Notes under the pieces: model-generated
Told to the model about the DNA's origin: nothing
The model's database searches: none
The model's input: only the letters and a program-made list of their open reading frames with translations
Origin: Brachypterus glaber
Lineage: Eukaryota; Arthropoda; Insecta; Coleoptera; Kateretidae
DNA: 64,000 bases
Assembly (NCBI GenBank): GCA_958510825.1
Contig: OY294046.1
Coordinates: 12,490,486 to 12,554,485 of the forward strand
Reading direction: 5' to 3'
Position numbers and translations under genes: made by a program
In this document: positions 35,201 through 42,177 of the stretch, piece by piece
Position numbering within the stretch: position 1 is the first letter of the stretch
How the letters are laid out: each line of letters opens with the position of its first letter

Positions 35201-35548
35201 AGCAAAAATAGAGGTCCGTCTGATGCTATATATTTTATAAAAATAACACAAGTCAACTTTGATCTTTGTTTCATATGTTTTGTCGCGTTTTGTTTACTTT
35301 CAAACGAGAGGTATAAATTTTTACTCCACCCTATTCATACATACCTACGTAGGTTATGGCATTTAATAATCCTTTATTGCTCAGTGTTAAATTCAAATCG
35401 CATTGTGCAGCGGGAAACACATAGGACATTGTTGTAGTGGCAAATATTGACGACCATCCTGACGTGATTGATATTGCATATAATAGAAAATTAAATTTTC
35501 CAAAACCAGTGGCCGTGATGGCCTTTTCAAAATCAGCCGGCCCGGAAT
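10951..35548 (-). CDS. Gene A: SV2-like major facilitator transporter (nine exons, span)
   Basis: Whole-gene entry for exons listed separately: 35345..35548, 31146..31308, 28784..28962, 26331..26515, 21279..21460, 15991..16144, 13796..13910, 12017..12176, 10951..11203. Splice phases match at every junction, giving about 530 residues. Order along the protein: TM1, the GYLCDTLGRKK loop between TM2 and TM3 (the MFS signature), TM4-5, PESPKFL after TM6, a long charged cytosolic loop, TM7, an extracellular loop, GFLINILGKKK between TM8 and TM9, VVVDLFPTSLR at TM10, TM11-12. That layout and the 'DLFPT.LR' motif identify the SV2/SVOP-like branch, which in insects is an expanded set of membrane carriers whose substrates are mostly unknown. 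The first exon seen starts two bases into a codon, so a short upstream exon with the start codon is missing; it must lie above 35548. Confidence 0.85.
11335..11533 (+). mobile_element. Possible 3' end of a non-LTR retrotransposon
   Basis: Plus-strand reading SGKSPNDILRSIRCLLDFL continues to SSLLL and a stop, followed by an AT-rich 3' part, GGCCGGAATAAA and an (ATT)n tail. A short C-terminal peptide, AATAAA and a simple-repeat tail are what a 5'-truncated LINE leaves behind. It sits in the intron between the last two exons of gene A, opposite strand. The assignment is weak because no catalytic domain remains. Confidence 0.35.
12017..12176 (-). CDS. Gene A exon: TM9-TM10
   Basis: A 160-nt exon, acceptor TTTTAG and donor GTACAC. 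It encodes VTFGLTAGLLAISVFWA, a short polar turn, then SIITLFSFYIALASVVVN and VIIAVVVDLFPTSLR. The acidic-Leu-Phe-Pro-Thr motif at the end of TM10 is diagnostic of SV2/SVOP-like carriers. The equivalent exon of gene B has the same length and phases. Confidence 0.87.
12434..12541. repeat. 108-bp direct repeat, unit 1
   Basis: Nearly identical to 12797-12904 (both read ACTTTTGTCATT(T/A)ACCAATA, then AATATACAAAATTAGTGTTA). The two copies flank a MITE at 12624-12762. Intronic in gene A. Confidence 0.8.
12624..12762. mobile_element. MITE with TAGAGTCACTTCATCT / AGATGAAGTGACCCTA ends
   Basis: Inverted ends TAGAGTCACTTCATCT and AGATGAAGTGACCCTA enclose a palindrome built from ACGAAAAC/GTTTTCG-like blocks. 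A right-half relative ends at about 43976 and a cousin with TAGGGTCACTCGATC ends lies at 51130. Confidence 0.72.
12797..12904. repeat. 108-bp direct repeat, unit 2
   Basis: Second copy of 12434-12541 with a handful of substitutions. It runs up to the edge of the GGTTAACTGG-rich element. Confidence 0.8.
12936..13760. mobile_element. GGTTAACTGG-rich TIR element, copy 1
   Basis: Starts TAGGGGAAGTCAGGTTTAAC and ends CCCCGACTTCCCCTA. Inside, the decamer GGTTAACTGG or its complement CCAGTTAACC recurs more than a dozen times, clustered towards both ends and the centre, separated by AT-rich spacers. No coding frame. Second copy at 21574-22334. It lies in a gene A intron and ends 36 bp from the donor of the TM8 exon. 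Confidence 0.85.
13796..13910 (-). CDS. Gene A exon: TM8 and the TM8-9 loop
   Basis: A 115-nt exon (acceptor TGTTTTAG, donor GTAATT), phase 0 to phase 1. It encodes NLNNSEVYINSIIVSATTI, CGYIIVGFLI and NILGKKKIIG. The basic GKKK motif matches the second MFS loop signature between TM8 and TM9. Gene B carries this segment fused to the preceding exon, so A has an extra intron here. Confidence 0.83.
14190..15402. mobile_element. 1.2-kb inverted-repeat element
   Basis: About 150-bp arms: AATGAACTAGAGTAGTGAGG at the left and its counterpart CACTCCTCCAGTTCATT at the right; both arms then share the blocks AAAGTAAAGAATG/CATTCTTTACTTT and GGTGCGATTTG/CAAATCGCACC. The centre contains GCGCATGCGC and a CAGCTCTCTGTGCAGGAG block that reappears inverted at 34770-34990. 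No transposase seen. Intronic in gene A. Confidence 0.7.
15405..15938. other. Intronic stretch, nothing recognised
   Basis: No exon or clear element; ACCCTTATA-type short repeats around 15700-15790. Confidence 0.5.
15991..16144 (-). CDS. Gene A exon: after TM7, extracellular loop
   Basis: A 154-nt exon. The acceptor is chosen at TTGTTTTAG (base 16145), not at the earlier ATAG near 16171, because only the former joins in frame with the previous exon (AG + T = Ser) and restores the family pattern SLNSLRLWLPQLF. The rest, AINDYQYYHDGETNDLCTMI and a Lys/Glu-rich piece ending EECVV, is the polar loop between TM7 and TM8 with two cysteines. Donor GTAAGT. Confidence 0.83.
16200..17360. other. Intronic A/T-tract region without gene
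   Basis: Very dense A and T homopolymer runs at 16200-16500; short reading frames there are low-complexity Phe/Lys and not credible. CTAGTGAACTAGTGTTC is a small palindrome near 16990. Confidence 0.5.
17362..17914. mobile_element. 553-bp element with AAGGGGTCAGGGG ends
   Basis: Ends AAGGGGTCAGGGGAAAAACG and CGTTTTTCCCCTGACCCCTT form a near-perfect inverted repeat. The interior repeats GATCAGAGTC or its complement (GACTCTGATCG) several times. No coding capacity. Confidence 0.8.
17920..19950. other. Intronic stretch with small palindromes only
   Basis: No exon recognised. Contains a small GAACTGGTTC-type palindrome (18125-18215), a GTGCGCAAGT/ACTTGCGCAC palindrome (18820-18870) and a GGAGAGCCCC/GGGGCTCTCC palindrome (19625-19672) that recurs at 38755-38812. 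Confidence 0.5.
19962..21260. mobile_element. 1.3-kb hAT-type element with internal tandem array
   Basis: Ends CAAGGGCGTATCCAGGA and TCCTGGATACGGCCTTG-type sequence (right end CCCTGGATACGGCCTTG), flanked on both sides by the identical 8-mer TCTCTATT (19954-19961 and 21261-21268). An 8-bp duplication and such ends define the hAT superfamily. The interior from about 20220 to 21150 is a direct tandem array of about 198-bp units, each with TATAGCGCCGCAGGCGAA, CTTGGAAAAGAG and TTGCTTCGCTTTGTG. No transposase. Relatives at 43985-44515 and 48893-49080 share GCGCCGCAGGCGAA. Confidence 0.92.
21279..21460 (-). CDS. Gene A exon: central cytosolic loop and TM7
   Basis: A 182-nt exon (acceptor TTTTTCTAG, donor GTAAGT), starting in phase 0. 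It encodes IVQLVNEIKNNGNSNHKIIT, a charged linker with WSQIVPLFMPPLLGKI, and the membrane piece ILVCSLQFLFML. This is the long loop between TM6 and TM7 of MFS carriers. Gene B has an exon of the same length and phases. It begins only 18 bp from the hAT element's right target duplication. Confidence 0.85.
21574..22334. mobile_element. GGTTAACTGG-rich TIR element, copy 2
   Basis: Same ends as copy 1 (TAGGGGAAATCAGGGTTAAC and CCCCGACTTCCCCTA), about 90 percent similar by eye, with several internal losses. The internal GGTTAACTGG repeats are kept in position. Begins 114 bp upstream of the acceptor of the TM7 exon. Confidence 0.83.
22602..22738. mobile_element. 140-bp hairpin MITE, copy 2
   Basis: Same hairpin as at 7151; keeps the inner arms ATGCGATGCCGTGATTGGC and CCAATCACGGCATCGCAT perfectly paired. 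Confidence 0.87.
22964..23110. mobile_element. 147-bp MITE, TGTGACCTGGTCTATG ends
   Basis: Perfect 29-bp inverted ends: TGTGACCTGGTCTATGAAAA at the left and TTTTCATAGACCAGGTCACA at the right. The high arm identity suggests recent insertion or hairpin conservation. Confidence 0.87.
23412..23812. repeat. Tandem array of ~110-120-bp units
   Basis: Four degenerate units, each with 'GAACGGGAGGTCGTAGAAACT', 'GAAATTTGGTATGTA' and 'ACAAGATGG.CGAC'. Period about 110 to 125 bp. Intronic in gene A; not a CRISPR array, because the spacers are also homologous. Confidence 0.75.
24410..26234. mobile_element. CAGGGTTATTC element with a nested insertion
   Basis: Ends CAGGGTTATTCAGAAATAAG and CTTATTTCTGAATAACCCTG are exact inverts, with TA outside each. 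Arms stay similar for about 240 bp each (shared blocks AAGGTTGGTCC, GATAAAGGCTATCATTTCAT). A second inverted-repeat element (24936-25812) sits inside, splitting the original. A relative lies at 26797-27495 and decayed arms at 2865 and 32590-34245. Confidence 0.85.
24936..25812. mobile_element. Inner TA-flanked element, CAGTCGGTGCATTAAG ends
   Basis: Nested in the previous element. Left CAGTCGGTGCATTAAGTCTG and right CAGACTTAATGCACGCACTG pair, with TA on each side; the arms run for about 240 bp and share GGGTGATTCCAGACTT, TTACAAGTAAAACAC-type and GTGCAAGGGGGTGCAAATTT blocks. Spacer encodes only a chance frame at 25368-25553. Confidence 0.85.
26331..26515 (-). CDS. Gene A exon: TM6 and PESPKFL motif
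   Basis: A 185-nt exon (acceptor ATTTTTAG, donor GTAAGT), phase 1 to phase 0. It encodes IHSWNIFLLISSLAPFISGI, AFMFLPESPKFLMTAGRND and EALSIFKKVYRINTG, ending TYP. 'LPESPKFL' closes TM6 in SV2-like and sugar-porter MFS proteins; the following amphipathic 'GR.deAl.ifkkvy..Ntg' is also typical. Confidence 0.87.
26797..27495. mobile_element. TA-flanked element, CAGGGTGATTAGTAACTG ends
   Basis: Left CAGGGTGATTAGTAACTGCC and right GGCATGCCAGTTATTGATCACCCTG-type end are inverted repeats; arms share GGTTGGTCCGAAAATGAGCC-type blocks over about 120 bp. TA on both sides. A smaller cousin of the 24410 element. Confidence 0.8.
27512..27730 (+). pseudogene. FAR1/ZSWIM-like N-terminal fragment (plus strand)
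   Basis: An open frame of 72 residues: KEGALFATFEELEKKIKEYE, then KFITLQKRNSCSLFKAVTK and DLKYNFIEYACGV before a stop. The shape 'f.tfeEle.kik.ye...f..l.kr.S......k..pr....n.dLKY..i.y.C' resembles the N-terminal FAR1-like DNA-binding region of insect ZSWIM3-like and MULE transposase-related proteins. No zinc ligands or downstream exon are visible, so it is likely a captured or dead fragment. It begins 15 bp after a transposon end and lies antisense within a gene A intron. Confidence 0.35.
28245..28605. repeat. Dispersed repeat, inverted relative of 60890-61170
   Basis: Shares GTAGCATTTGCAATTTCGGA, GGCGTACAACAATGAACTCA and ATTTTAGTACGCTTGAAGAA with the complement of 60890-61170. Ends not defined. 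Confidence 0.75.
28784..28962 (-). CDS. Gene A exon: TM4-TM5
   Basis: A 179-nt exon (acceptor TTTTTCAG, donor GTATGT). Completes Ile with the previous AT and reads INGPFAALTCYLSEYHCARH, RARVQMVLGVIFSSGTV and FLPLLAWAILPQNLYF. The 'yLsEyh....Ra.v' stretch after TM4 is conserved in SV2-like carriers. The 707-bp repeat copy 2 starts 67 bp upstream of this acceptor. Confidence 0.87.
29030..29736. repeat. 707-bp hairpin repeat family, copy 2
   Basis: Same boundaries and same length as copy 1. In the hairpin it shows coordinated drift in the loop (CAGGAG for TAGACG) while the stem blocks remain. Orientation is the same as the other copies relative to the gene strand. Overlapping short minus-strand frames are read-through from the exon and not genes. 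Confidence 0.87.
30107..31048. mobile_element. piggyBac-type non-autonomous element
   Basis: Ends CCCTTCGTTAGGCGCGC and GTGCGCCTAACGAAGGG, flanked on both sides by TTAA (30103-30106, 31049-31052), the piggyBac target signature. Three short palindromes GGTCTAC-N4-GTAGACC occur at about 30150, 30868 and 31015, one near each end and one in the right third. The AT-rich middle has no transposase frame. It lies in a gene A intron 97 bp upstream-side of the next exon. Confidence 0.92.
31146..31308 (-). CDS. Gene A exon: TM2-TM3 with MFS signature
   Basis: A 163-nt exon (acceptor TTTTTCTAG, donor GTAAGT). It encodes MISSAFIWGYLCDTLGRKK, LMIIGFLLDAFFVVMGALSQ and NFIFLLIAKFFEGF. 'GYLcDtlGRKk' is the canonical loop 2-3 motif of the major facilitator superfamily and settles the family. 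Confidence 0.9.
31405..31645. repeat. 240-bp palindrome
   Basis: Arms of about 100 bp pair around base 31525: AACAAGCTTTTATTTAAGTG at the left with CACTTAAATAAAAGCTTGTT at the right, and AAATCAAATCCATCATTTTG-like with its inverse. Probably a foldback MITE. Confidence 0.82.
31810..32510. repeat. Tandem array of ~273-bp units
   Basis: Two and a half units. Markers 'AAGCATGTGTACC(G/A)AATTTTAGC' recur at about 31907, 32179 and 32451; 'GGGGGGTGATGGGG' recurs at about 31990 and 32264. Intronic. Confidence 0.8.
32590..34245. repeat. Decayed CAGGGT-type element
   Basis: GGGAGCTAC, GCCCTAACATTAATAAAGGC and a terminal ACACCCTGTATAG (34236-34248) match the arms of the 24410 family, but the left end is lost. 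The interior holds a GACGGACA-type simple repeat at 33890-33937 and an ACATCGGCACT/AGTGCCGATGT palindrome at 34031-34063. Confidence 0.45.
34770..34995. repeat. Inverted copy of the centre of the 14190 element
   Basis: CTCCTGCACAGAGAGCTGCA and GCGCTTGTATAA are the complement of 14390-14430; GCGCACGCGCATGCGC matches the GC-rich palindrome near 14560. Confidence 0.75.
35345..35548 (-). CDS. Gene A most N-terminal exon seen: TM1
   Basis: A 204-nt exon (acceptor ATTTTTTAG, donor GTATGT). It begins with AT, so a preceding exon must supply a first base (G gives Asp). It encodes SGPADFEKAITATGFGKFNF, LLYAISITSGWSSIFATT and MSYVFPAAQCDLNLTLS, then NAITYVG. 'ADFEkAI..tGFGkfn' before TM1 is the normal SV2-like N-terminus, so only a few residues are missing. 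An apparent upstream frame uses TTG inside the intron and is not a start. Confidence 0.85.
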
Positions 35549-35592
35549 CTAAAAAATTCAAAATTATTAAATTAAAATTCGGTGATCTGGAA

Positions 35593-35696
35593 TCAACGAA
35601 CTTATAACTCTTCTTTCTAGAATACGCATACCGTTAAAATAAAGTATCGCCAACATATTGGTTTGGAGAGAAGAGTTATTAGTTCGTTGTCTGGAA
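35593..35696. mobile_element. ~100-bp MITE, CAACGAACT ends
   Basis: Left ATCAACGAACTTATAACTCT and right AGAGTTATTAGTTCGTTGT pair. Isolated arms of the same family occur at 9481 and 10545. It sits 45 bp upstream of the TM1 exon acceptor. Confidence 0.7.
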
Positions 35697-35699
35697 TCA

Positions 35700-36685
35700 T
35701 TATATATTAGGGTGACCTACCAAAATTTCAAATTAAAAAATTTGGAGGTCTTACCCCTTAAATTTGTTCATTGGGGTAAGAGTATCATACCTGATTTTTT
35801 TTAGAATTTTTGAAAAAGGTCTGGAGGTCGCTCACAGCCATTTTTTAAAAAGATATGTTTCTAAAGCTTTTTTATTTTTTTAAAGCCGAAGGATTTTTTA
35901 TTTAAATATTTTTAACACTGCACGGTATAAAGGGATAGTATATGGATAACCTCAAAAAAAAAATAGAAAGTTTTTTTTCAAAATGGCGGAGCTGTGCCCT
36001 TTTAAGTTGGAAAATCCACTAGATTGGTTCATTTTAGGCGTCATGACAGGCACAAAAAAAAATTTTTCATTGACTTTTAAAAAAATAACGTGGCCAATGT
36101 TCTTAGAAGGAGTCATATATGGGTTTTTGGTGTCGCTGATTACGAATCTGTTATTAGATTTTGAAAGTTTAAGGTTGCGGATCCAATATGGCGGACCGAA
36201 TTCGTAAAATTCTGTTCTGTAATAGAAATTGGTATATGTGGGTTTTTGGAGTAGCTGATCACGAATCTGTTATTAGATTTACTTTTAGCAACCTCAAAAA
36301 CCCCAATATGCCAGTTTTCACAAAAATCACCCCCACCCCAAGGGGGTGGATTTAGAAAACGATTATTTTAAGATTTAGTTTTAGCAACCTCAAAACTCCC
36401 TCTGTACAAATCACGAAAATATTAAAAACATTCAAAAATATTTACCCTCTCAACCCTGCGGGTCTGTAGCTTTCTTAAGTTATCGTGATTCCAAGATTTT
36501 CCGGACAAAACGACAGATCGACCGACAATTTTTTTTGCTTGAAATTGATTTATATCGCCATAAAACACAAAAATACGCAAAAATTGAAAATTTTTGCACG
36601 AATACGAGCATACCCAAATTTTTAAAAATTTTAAAATGGTAAAGCAATAGGAGCAATGGAAATTCAAAAGTACGGATATTAAGGG
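35700..36685. other. Presumed gene A upstream intron, no exon recognised
   Basis: A half-duplicated block (GGTTTTTGG.GT.GCTGATCACGAATCTGTTATTAGATTT at about 36121 and 36240, shown here only in outline) lies within. I looked for a short exon with ATG and a phase-1 donor for gene A and could not support one. Confidence 0.4.
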
Positions 36686-36688
36686 GAT

Positions 36689-36833
36689 ATCCACAGGCTC
36701 GCATAACAATATAGTACATAACAATGCGATGCCACGATTGGCTTTATGTGCCGCCATGTAATGTAATCTTGTAATCCAATCAAGGCATCGCATTCTCATG
36801 TTTTATGTTCTTACGCAAGCTTCTGGATAGGCC
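36689..36833. mobile_element. 140-bp hairpin MITE, copy 3
   Basis: As at 7151, with a 5-bp duplication (TGTAATG) in the loop side and changes ACGATTGGC and CCAATCAAGGC in the stem. Confidence 0.85.
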
Positions 36834-37554
36834 TTTCAGATGCTACATGTGTACACTCAGAGAAAAATCGTTGTAAACTCAAACAAAAGTCATATGATTT
36901 AAAAGAAAACCAATATGTTTTTGCTCCGACAGTGTTTTCTGTTAATTCAAAACGATATTTTTTAATTTGTTAAGCCATTATAAAAATAAAAATATTCATT
37001 GTAATTTGAAAAATGTTTCCTTTTAAATCATTTGTTAACTAGAAATAATTTGAATACAAAAACTGGTTATTTTAAAAAGAATTCTTTTAATATATTGATA
37101 TTTTTCAACAATATAAAGGGAAATATTATAATTTTATTAAGAAAACAATAAAATAAGAAACTAAGGGACAATACTTTCACTTTAAAGTGAAAAACGTTTT
37201 GGTGTAAAAATAATTTTTTTAAATTAATATTATTCATAACTAAAACGTAAAGTTTTTACTTTTAATATTTTAAAAGTCAATTTTTTTAAATTAAAATAAT
37301 TTTTAATTGATTTTACAAGATGAGATTTTTCTGAGTGTACATAAAATTTTATTAAACTTTGCACGAAGAAGCGGTCTTATCTCTGATGCAAATTTTTGTA
37401 TTTAGTTTTATCAAGCTTGACGTGATTTATATATTTTTTGATTCTCTAACATGTTATTATTGTAAATTTACAAAAAAAAAAACACAAAAATGCATAAAAA
37501 ATGGAAAAAATGATCTGGTAATTATACTCCGTATACCACCGTGCTTGTAAGGGT

Positions 37555-38332
37555 TAAATGGGGCGAAGAGGGGGAAAATAAATATTTTTTGAGATATCTA
37601 GTAATTTAGTAAAAATATGTTTCACTTAAGCGGTGTAGTACTAACAAAAACAAAACCCTTTTATTTATTCTTATTTCAATACAGAACTATTTATAGTATG
37701 TTAAAAACCAAAAGTCAAAAACTTTTCTATATATACATATACAGTGCGGTCCAAAAGTCACTCCCCCTTTTAACTTTTGAAAAAGTTGAGATATTGACTT
37801 CAAATTTAGAACTCTTAAATAAGACAACTTAAACTATCTGCATATATTTGATATTTTCAGCTCTTAAAATGTGGACAGGGGGGAATGGGGGAGACATTTT
37901 TTTAAATGGAAAGGGGGGTCCTGTGATACATCATTTTAAAGCTTAAATGGGGCGAAGAGGGGGAAAATAAATATTTTTTGAGATATCTAGTAATTTAGTA
38001 AAAATATGTTTCACTTAAGCGGTGTAGTATTAACAAAAACAAAACCCTTTTATTTATTCTTATTTCAATACAGAACTATTTATAGTATGTTAAAAATCAA
38101 AAGTCAAAAACTTTTCTATACATACATATACAGTGCGGTCCAAAAGTCACCCCCCCTTTTAACTTTTGAAAAAGTTGAGATATTGACTTCAAATTTAGAA
38201 CTCTTAAATAAGACAACTTAAACTATCAGCATATATTTGATATTTTCAGCTCTTAAAATGTGGGCAGGGGGGAATGGGGGGGACATTTTTTTAAATGGAA
38301 AGGGGGGTCGTGTGATACATAATTTTAAAGCT
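37555..38332. repeat. 389-bp exact-length tandem duplication
   Basis: Bases 37555-37943 and 37944-38332 are head-to-tail copies with only about a dozen differences. Each unit contains unique-looking DNA plus the first 200 bp of the CAGTGCGGTCC element, so the duplication happened after that insertion. Identical small frames beginning MFHLSGVVLTKTKPF in both units are not supported as genes. Confidence 0.93.
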
Positions 38333-38755
38333 TATAAAATTCTCTATTTAAACTAACATTTTTAATTTTTGATTTTTAAATTTTTTGTGCTAAAACATTC
38401 GATTTTTTAAGTTTCTTTTATTAATTTTTATTTATGTCAACTAAAATTAGTTTAAAAGTATAATTAACATTTTTTTATGATGAAATTAGGCATTTTTAAA
38501 AAACTATTTGTTTTTTTAGAGGAATTTTGACATTAATACCCATTTTCAACCCCATTTTAAACCCAATTTTTTTTTTAAATTTAAAAATATGGAGTTAAAT
38601 GGAGAATTTTATAAGCTTTAAAATGATGTATTACACGACCCCCCTTTCCATTTAAAAAAATGTGCCCCCATGCCCCCCTGCCCACATTTTAAGAGCTGAA
38701 AGTATTAAATACATGTTAAAAGATAGTTTAAGTTGTCTTATTTAAAAGCCAATAG
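38131..38755. mobile_element. CAGTGCGGTCC element, copy with right end lost
   Basis: Starts with TA then CAGTGCGGTCCAAAAGTCAC and follows the 5656 copy to AAGTTGTCTTATTTAAAAG, where it stops and a GAGAGCCCC palindrome (38755-38812) begins. A 200-bp stub of the same end, 37742-37943, comes from the tandem duplication. Confidence 0.85.
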
Positions 38756-39167
38756 AGAGCCCCTAGCACAATCCAAAATCTTATTTGGGGCTCTCCATGA
38801 CTATGACTATGTACTACAAAAATAAATTAATAATTAAATAAATATTTGAAATTTGCGACCCAAAATTAACTTAACAACATTATTCCGATTCCAGAACTTT
38901 TTCTGTTGTACTGTTTTATCAGTGCACTAATAACACAGTACTCTAGTGATTTTATTTTTTTAATTATTATCATAAAATTCTATATAAAATCCCTAAATAA
39001 GGAAATACCGGTTGGAGAGTTTTATAAGTAAGATTTTTCCGTCCAAAAGTTATGATAAAAACAAATAGAGGAACTCAAACCGACAGACTGACAGACGAAC
39101 AGAAGTAGTCGATTTTAACATTGGATGTTGGCACCAATAAAAAGGAAAAAAACGTTAAAATAGTTAT

Positions 39168-39445
39168 TTATGGTACTAGTGGGTAAAGTAAAATATTGCC
39201 TATGAGAAAATTAACCTGCGAGGCGTCAGCCAAGCAGGTTAATTTTCGAGAGGGCAATACCGGTTTACCCATGAGTGCCATACAAGGTTTTATCCAATAA
39301 ATAGCTTAGGAATTCATATTTTTATTAAAAATTTTAATGACATTTACAAGAAAATAATTTGACAAGTGACAGTTGAGTGGGTAAAATTAATAATTATCCA
39401 CTCAATAAAGTAAAAGCCACGCGGGGGTTATTATTTGAAATAAAG
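39168..39445. mobile_element. Composite MITE, TATGGTACTAGTGGG ends
   Basis: 39168-39283 is a palindrome: TATGGTACTAGTGGGTAAAG with its counterpart TTTACCCATGAGTGCCATA, centre AATTAACCTGC/GCAGGTTAATT. It is followed by ATTTGACAAGTGACAGTTGA and TAAAAGCCACGCGGGGGTTA, which reappear inverted at 59637-59770 next to the duplicated gene B exon. Confidence 0.7.
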
Positions 39446-40244
39446 CTGGTAATTGTCTTATTATCTGTATGTATTGGATAAATGATATTATTTTTACCCA
39501 AAATGCTTAGTAGCTAAATTATTTTGCATTATGAAATTGTTTCTAAAATTTTCACGATAATTTTTATTTATTAAATATTATTAATAATAATATTTTATTA
39601 TGAATACCTACGACTAGTTGTTTTACCATTTAACTTATTTTCATCCACTTTTGCACTTTTTTCACTTTTTTCACTCATTTCCATAGTAATTTTATCCATT
39701 TTCATTATTAAACCTCATAAAATATTTTAAATACTGCACCGAATTATTTTAAAAATTAAATAATATTAGCTAAATTTTAACTAAATTAGTTAAGTCTTTA
39801 TTTACAAAATGATATGCTCTTCATCATTTATTGTTCGTTAAAATATATAGATTAAAATATTATCACAATATTTGCTACTGCGAGAAACAAAAAAAAAACG
39901 CGCTATATACTCTTTATGCCAATTTCTATTTTTAAAGTATACTTAATTATATAAAATGGAATCTTTAGTTCAAATAAAAATATATAAAATTTTAAAGCAT
40001 ACCAGCAAAAGTTAAATTTTATTTGATTTAAATCGATAGAGACAAGACAGTTTCATATTTAGTATCAAAGGTTAACAGATGTTTGTATTTATTCCAGAGA
40101 CTAATTATAATCTTAATTCTCTTATACACTAAGAGAAATTATACATTATGATATTCAGTGATCGGACTTTGGATTTTTTAACAGGTTCGCATTAAGGAAA
40201 ACAAAATAATTTCATAAAACAAAAAATCATTTAAATTGTATTTA

Positions 40245-40379
40245 GGGCCACTTGCACCAAATTTTGGTACGGGATTAACTCAGCTAAACCGAGTTTAAGT
40301 TAAAAAGGCTGAGTTCTGATTGGTCAGCCGTCAATTTAATCCAAGTTTAAAGTTAAACCAGCATTGGTGCAAGTGGCCC
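40245..40379. mobile_element. PIF/Harbinger-type MITE
   Basis: 135 bp. Ends GGGCCACTTGCACCAA and TTGGTGCAAGTGGCCC are perfect inverts, flanked by TTA on both sides, the 3-bp target duplication of PIF/Harbinger elements. Interior has a TTAACT/AGTTAA secondary palindrome. Confidence 0.88.
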
Positions 40380-40660
40380 TTAAAGTAACAAAAATACATT
40401 ATTATTGTTATGGAATTCTTGTTTTGTTTTTTTTTTATTTTAAAGTAAGACAATTCATTTAATTTTGCTCTTTTGTTTATTTGTATTATTTTAAATATTC
40501 CTGAACAATCAAACTAATTTAAAAACCTAAATAAAATAAAAAGTAAAACAAAAACAGTATGCACATAAATATGTTTTTTCCTTTTTTTAAGATAAGCGAA
40601 CAAATTCCAAGAAAAGATTTTTTTTGAAAAAAAAAAAGTGTTTTTTTTATTTTTAAGTTG

Positions 40661-41316
40661 CGTTATTTGGGAAAATGCAGTATACCATCTAATGCGTTAC
40701 ATTACATATCTTTACGGCTTGATTTGTATTTAAGACTGTAAAAATGTAAGGAATTAAACAGTATAAATACCTCGTTATTATAACTGAGTTGGGCGGGGGT
40801 CGAAAAATTTTCAAGTAACCTGAAATTTGGTATGCAATCGTAGTTTTTCAATTGAGATAACATAGGAGGGTGCATACAAAAAATTAGAAAAAGCGTTTTT
40901 TTTTTGCAATAACCTATTATAACCTAAAATAAAATAAAATAAAATAAATACATTTTTTTTTTTCAAAAAAAAAATCTTTTGTTGGATTTTTTTCGTTTTT
41001 AAAAAAAGATTGTTTTTTTGAAAAAAAAATGTGTTTTTTTTATTTATTTATTTTTTTTTTGAAGTGCGTTATTTGGGAAAATGCAGTATACCATCCAATG
41101 CGTTGCATTACATATCTTTACGGCTTGTTTTGTATTTAAGACTGTAAAAATGTAAGGAATTAAACAGCATAAATACCTCGTTATTATAACTGAGTTGGGC
41201 GGGGGTCAAAAAATGTTCAAGTAACCTGAAATTTGGTATGCAATCATAGTCTTTCAATTGAAACAACGTAGGAGGCTGCATATAAAAAATTGCGTTTTTT
41301 TTGAAATAACCTATTA
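40661..41316. repeat. ~255-bp direct duplication at 401-bp spacing
   Basis: 40661-40919 and 41062-41316 share GCGTTATTTGGGAAAATGCA, GGCGGGGGTC(G/A)AAAAA and AACCTGAAATTTGGTATGCA. Separated by a homopolymer-rich block. The 140-codon frame 41108-41530 crosses the second unit and is not credible. Confidence 0.85.
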
Positions 41317-42177
41317 TACATTTTATGAATATTAAATAGGTATAGGGGGAGTCTGGCATCATTCGTACACGGGGCACATTCGTACATCTTATCTTACATG
41401 AAAACCATAAGGTTTTATTACGCGCATTTGCGTCCGCACATAGCTCTTTTTGTGACAGATCTGCCAGTAAGTGGCAAGCTTTGAGACTGTTTTTGGTAAA
41501 AATGGAGTTGGGGTATGGGGGTAAAAACATTTTTTTTTAAATTATATTTTCAACTTACTTTTCGTTTTAAGAAAAAAGAAACTATTTTTGATTTTTTTTA
41601 AATGTGATTTTTTTTTTTTAAATTAATTTTGTTTTTATTTTTTTCGTTTTTGATTTTAATGAACCTAGACCTAGGGGGAAGTATTATTTTGTTGGCAGCA
41701 ATTTTTTCGAGTAGTATATACACGGTGTCCCACGGTAGACAAATCAGTCAAACTGTGGCGTTATTAACAAAGATATCAACATGAAACTTTTACCAGTCAA
41801 TATGGACCTAATTATCTTCAATTGACCCAAAACAAAAGTTTTCTACTCTTTTTTGGTTTTGAGCTAGAGCTCCACACATGCACTTTTAAAAGCATAACAA
41901 TACTTTCAAATGCCAAAATTAAAAAAAGTAAGTAATTTTTCTTTATCATATGATAGTTTTTTTCACTAAAAACAATAATTTTCGATTTAAATTCTTAATT
42001 TTATAAAACCTTAAAAAAGGGCAATTGCATAATGGAATGACCCCGCTATGGCAAAAGAGTAGGATGCCTTGAAATTAAATTTTTTAAATAAGTCGTATAT
42101 GATGACAATAAATGTTAAATTTGATTTTACATTATAATCAAAAAATTAACAAAGCAAGATTTTTATAAAACCAAGTT

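Noticed and set aside
37617..38221. Two identical 71-codon frames
   Set aside because: They are identical only because the DNA is tandemly duplicated; half of each frame is transposon end.
41108..41530. 140-codon minus-strand frame
   Set aside because: Spans a duplicated repeat and low-complexity DNA, no family resemblance, no splice support.
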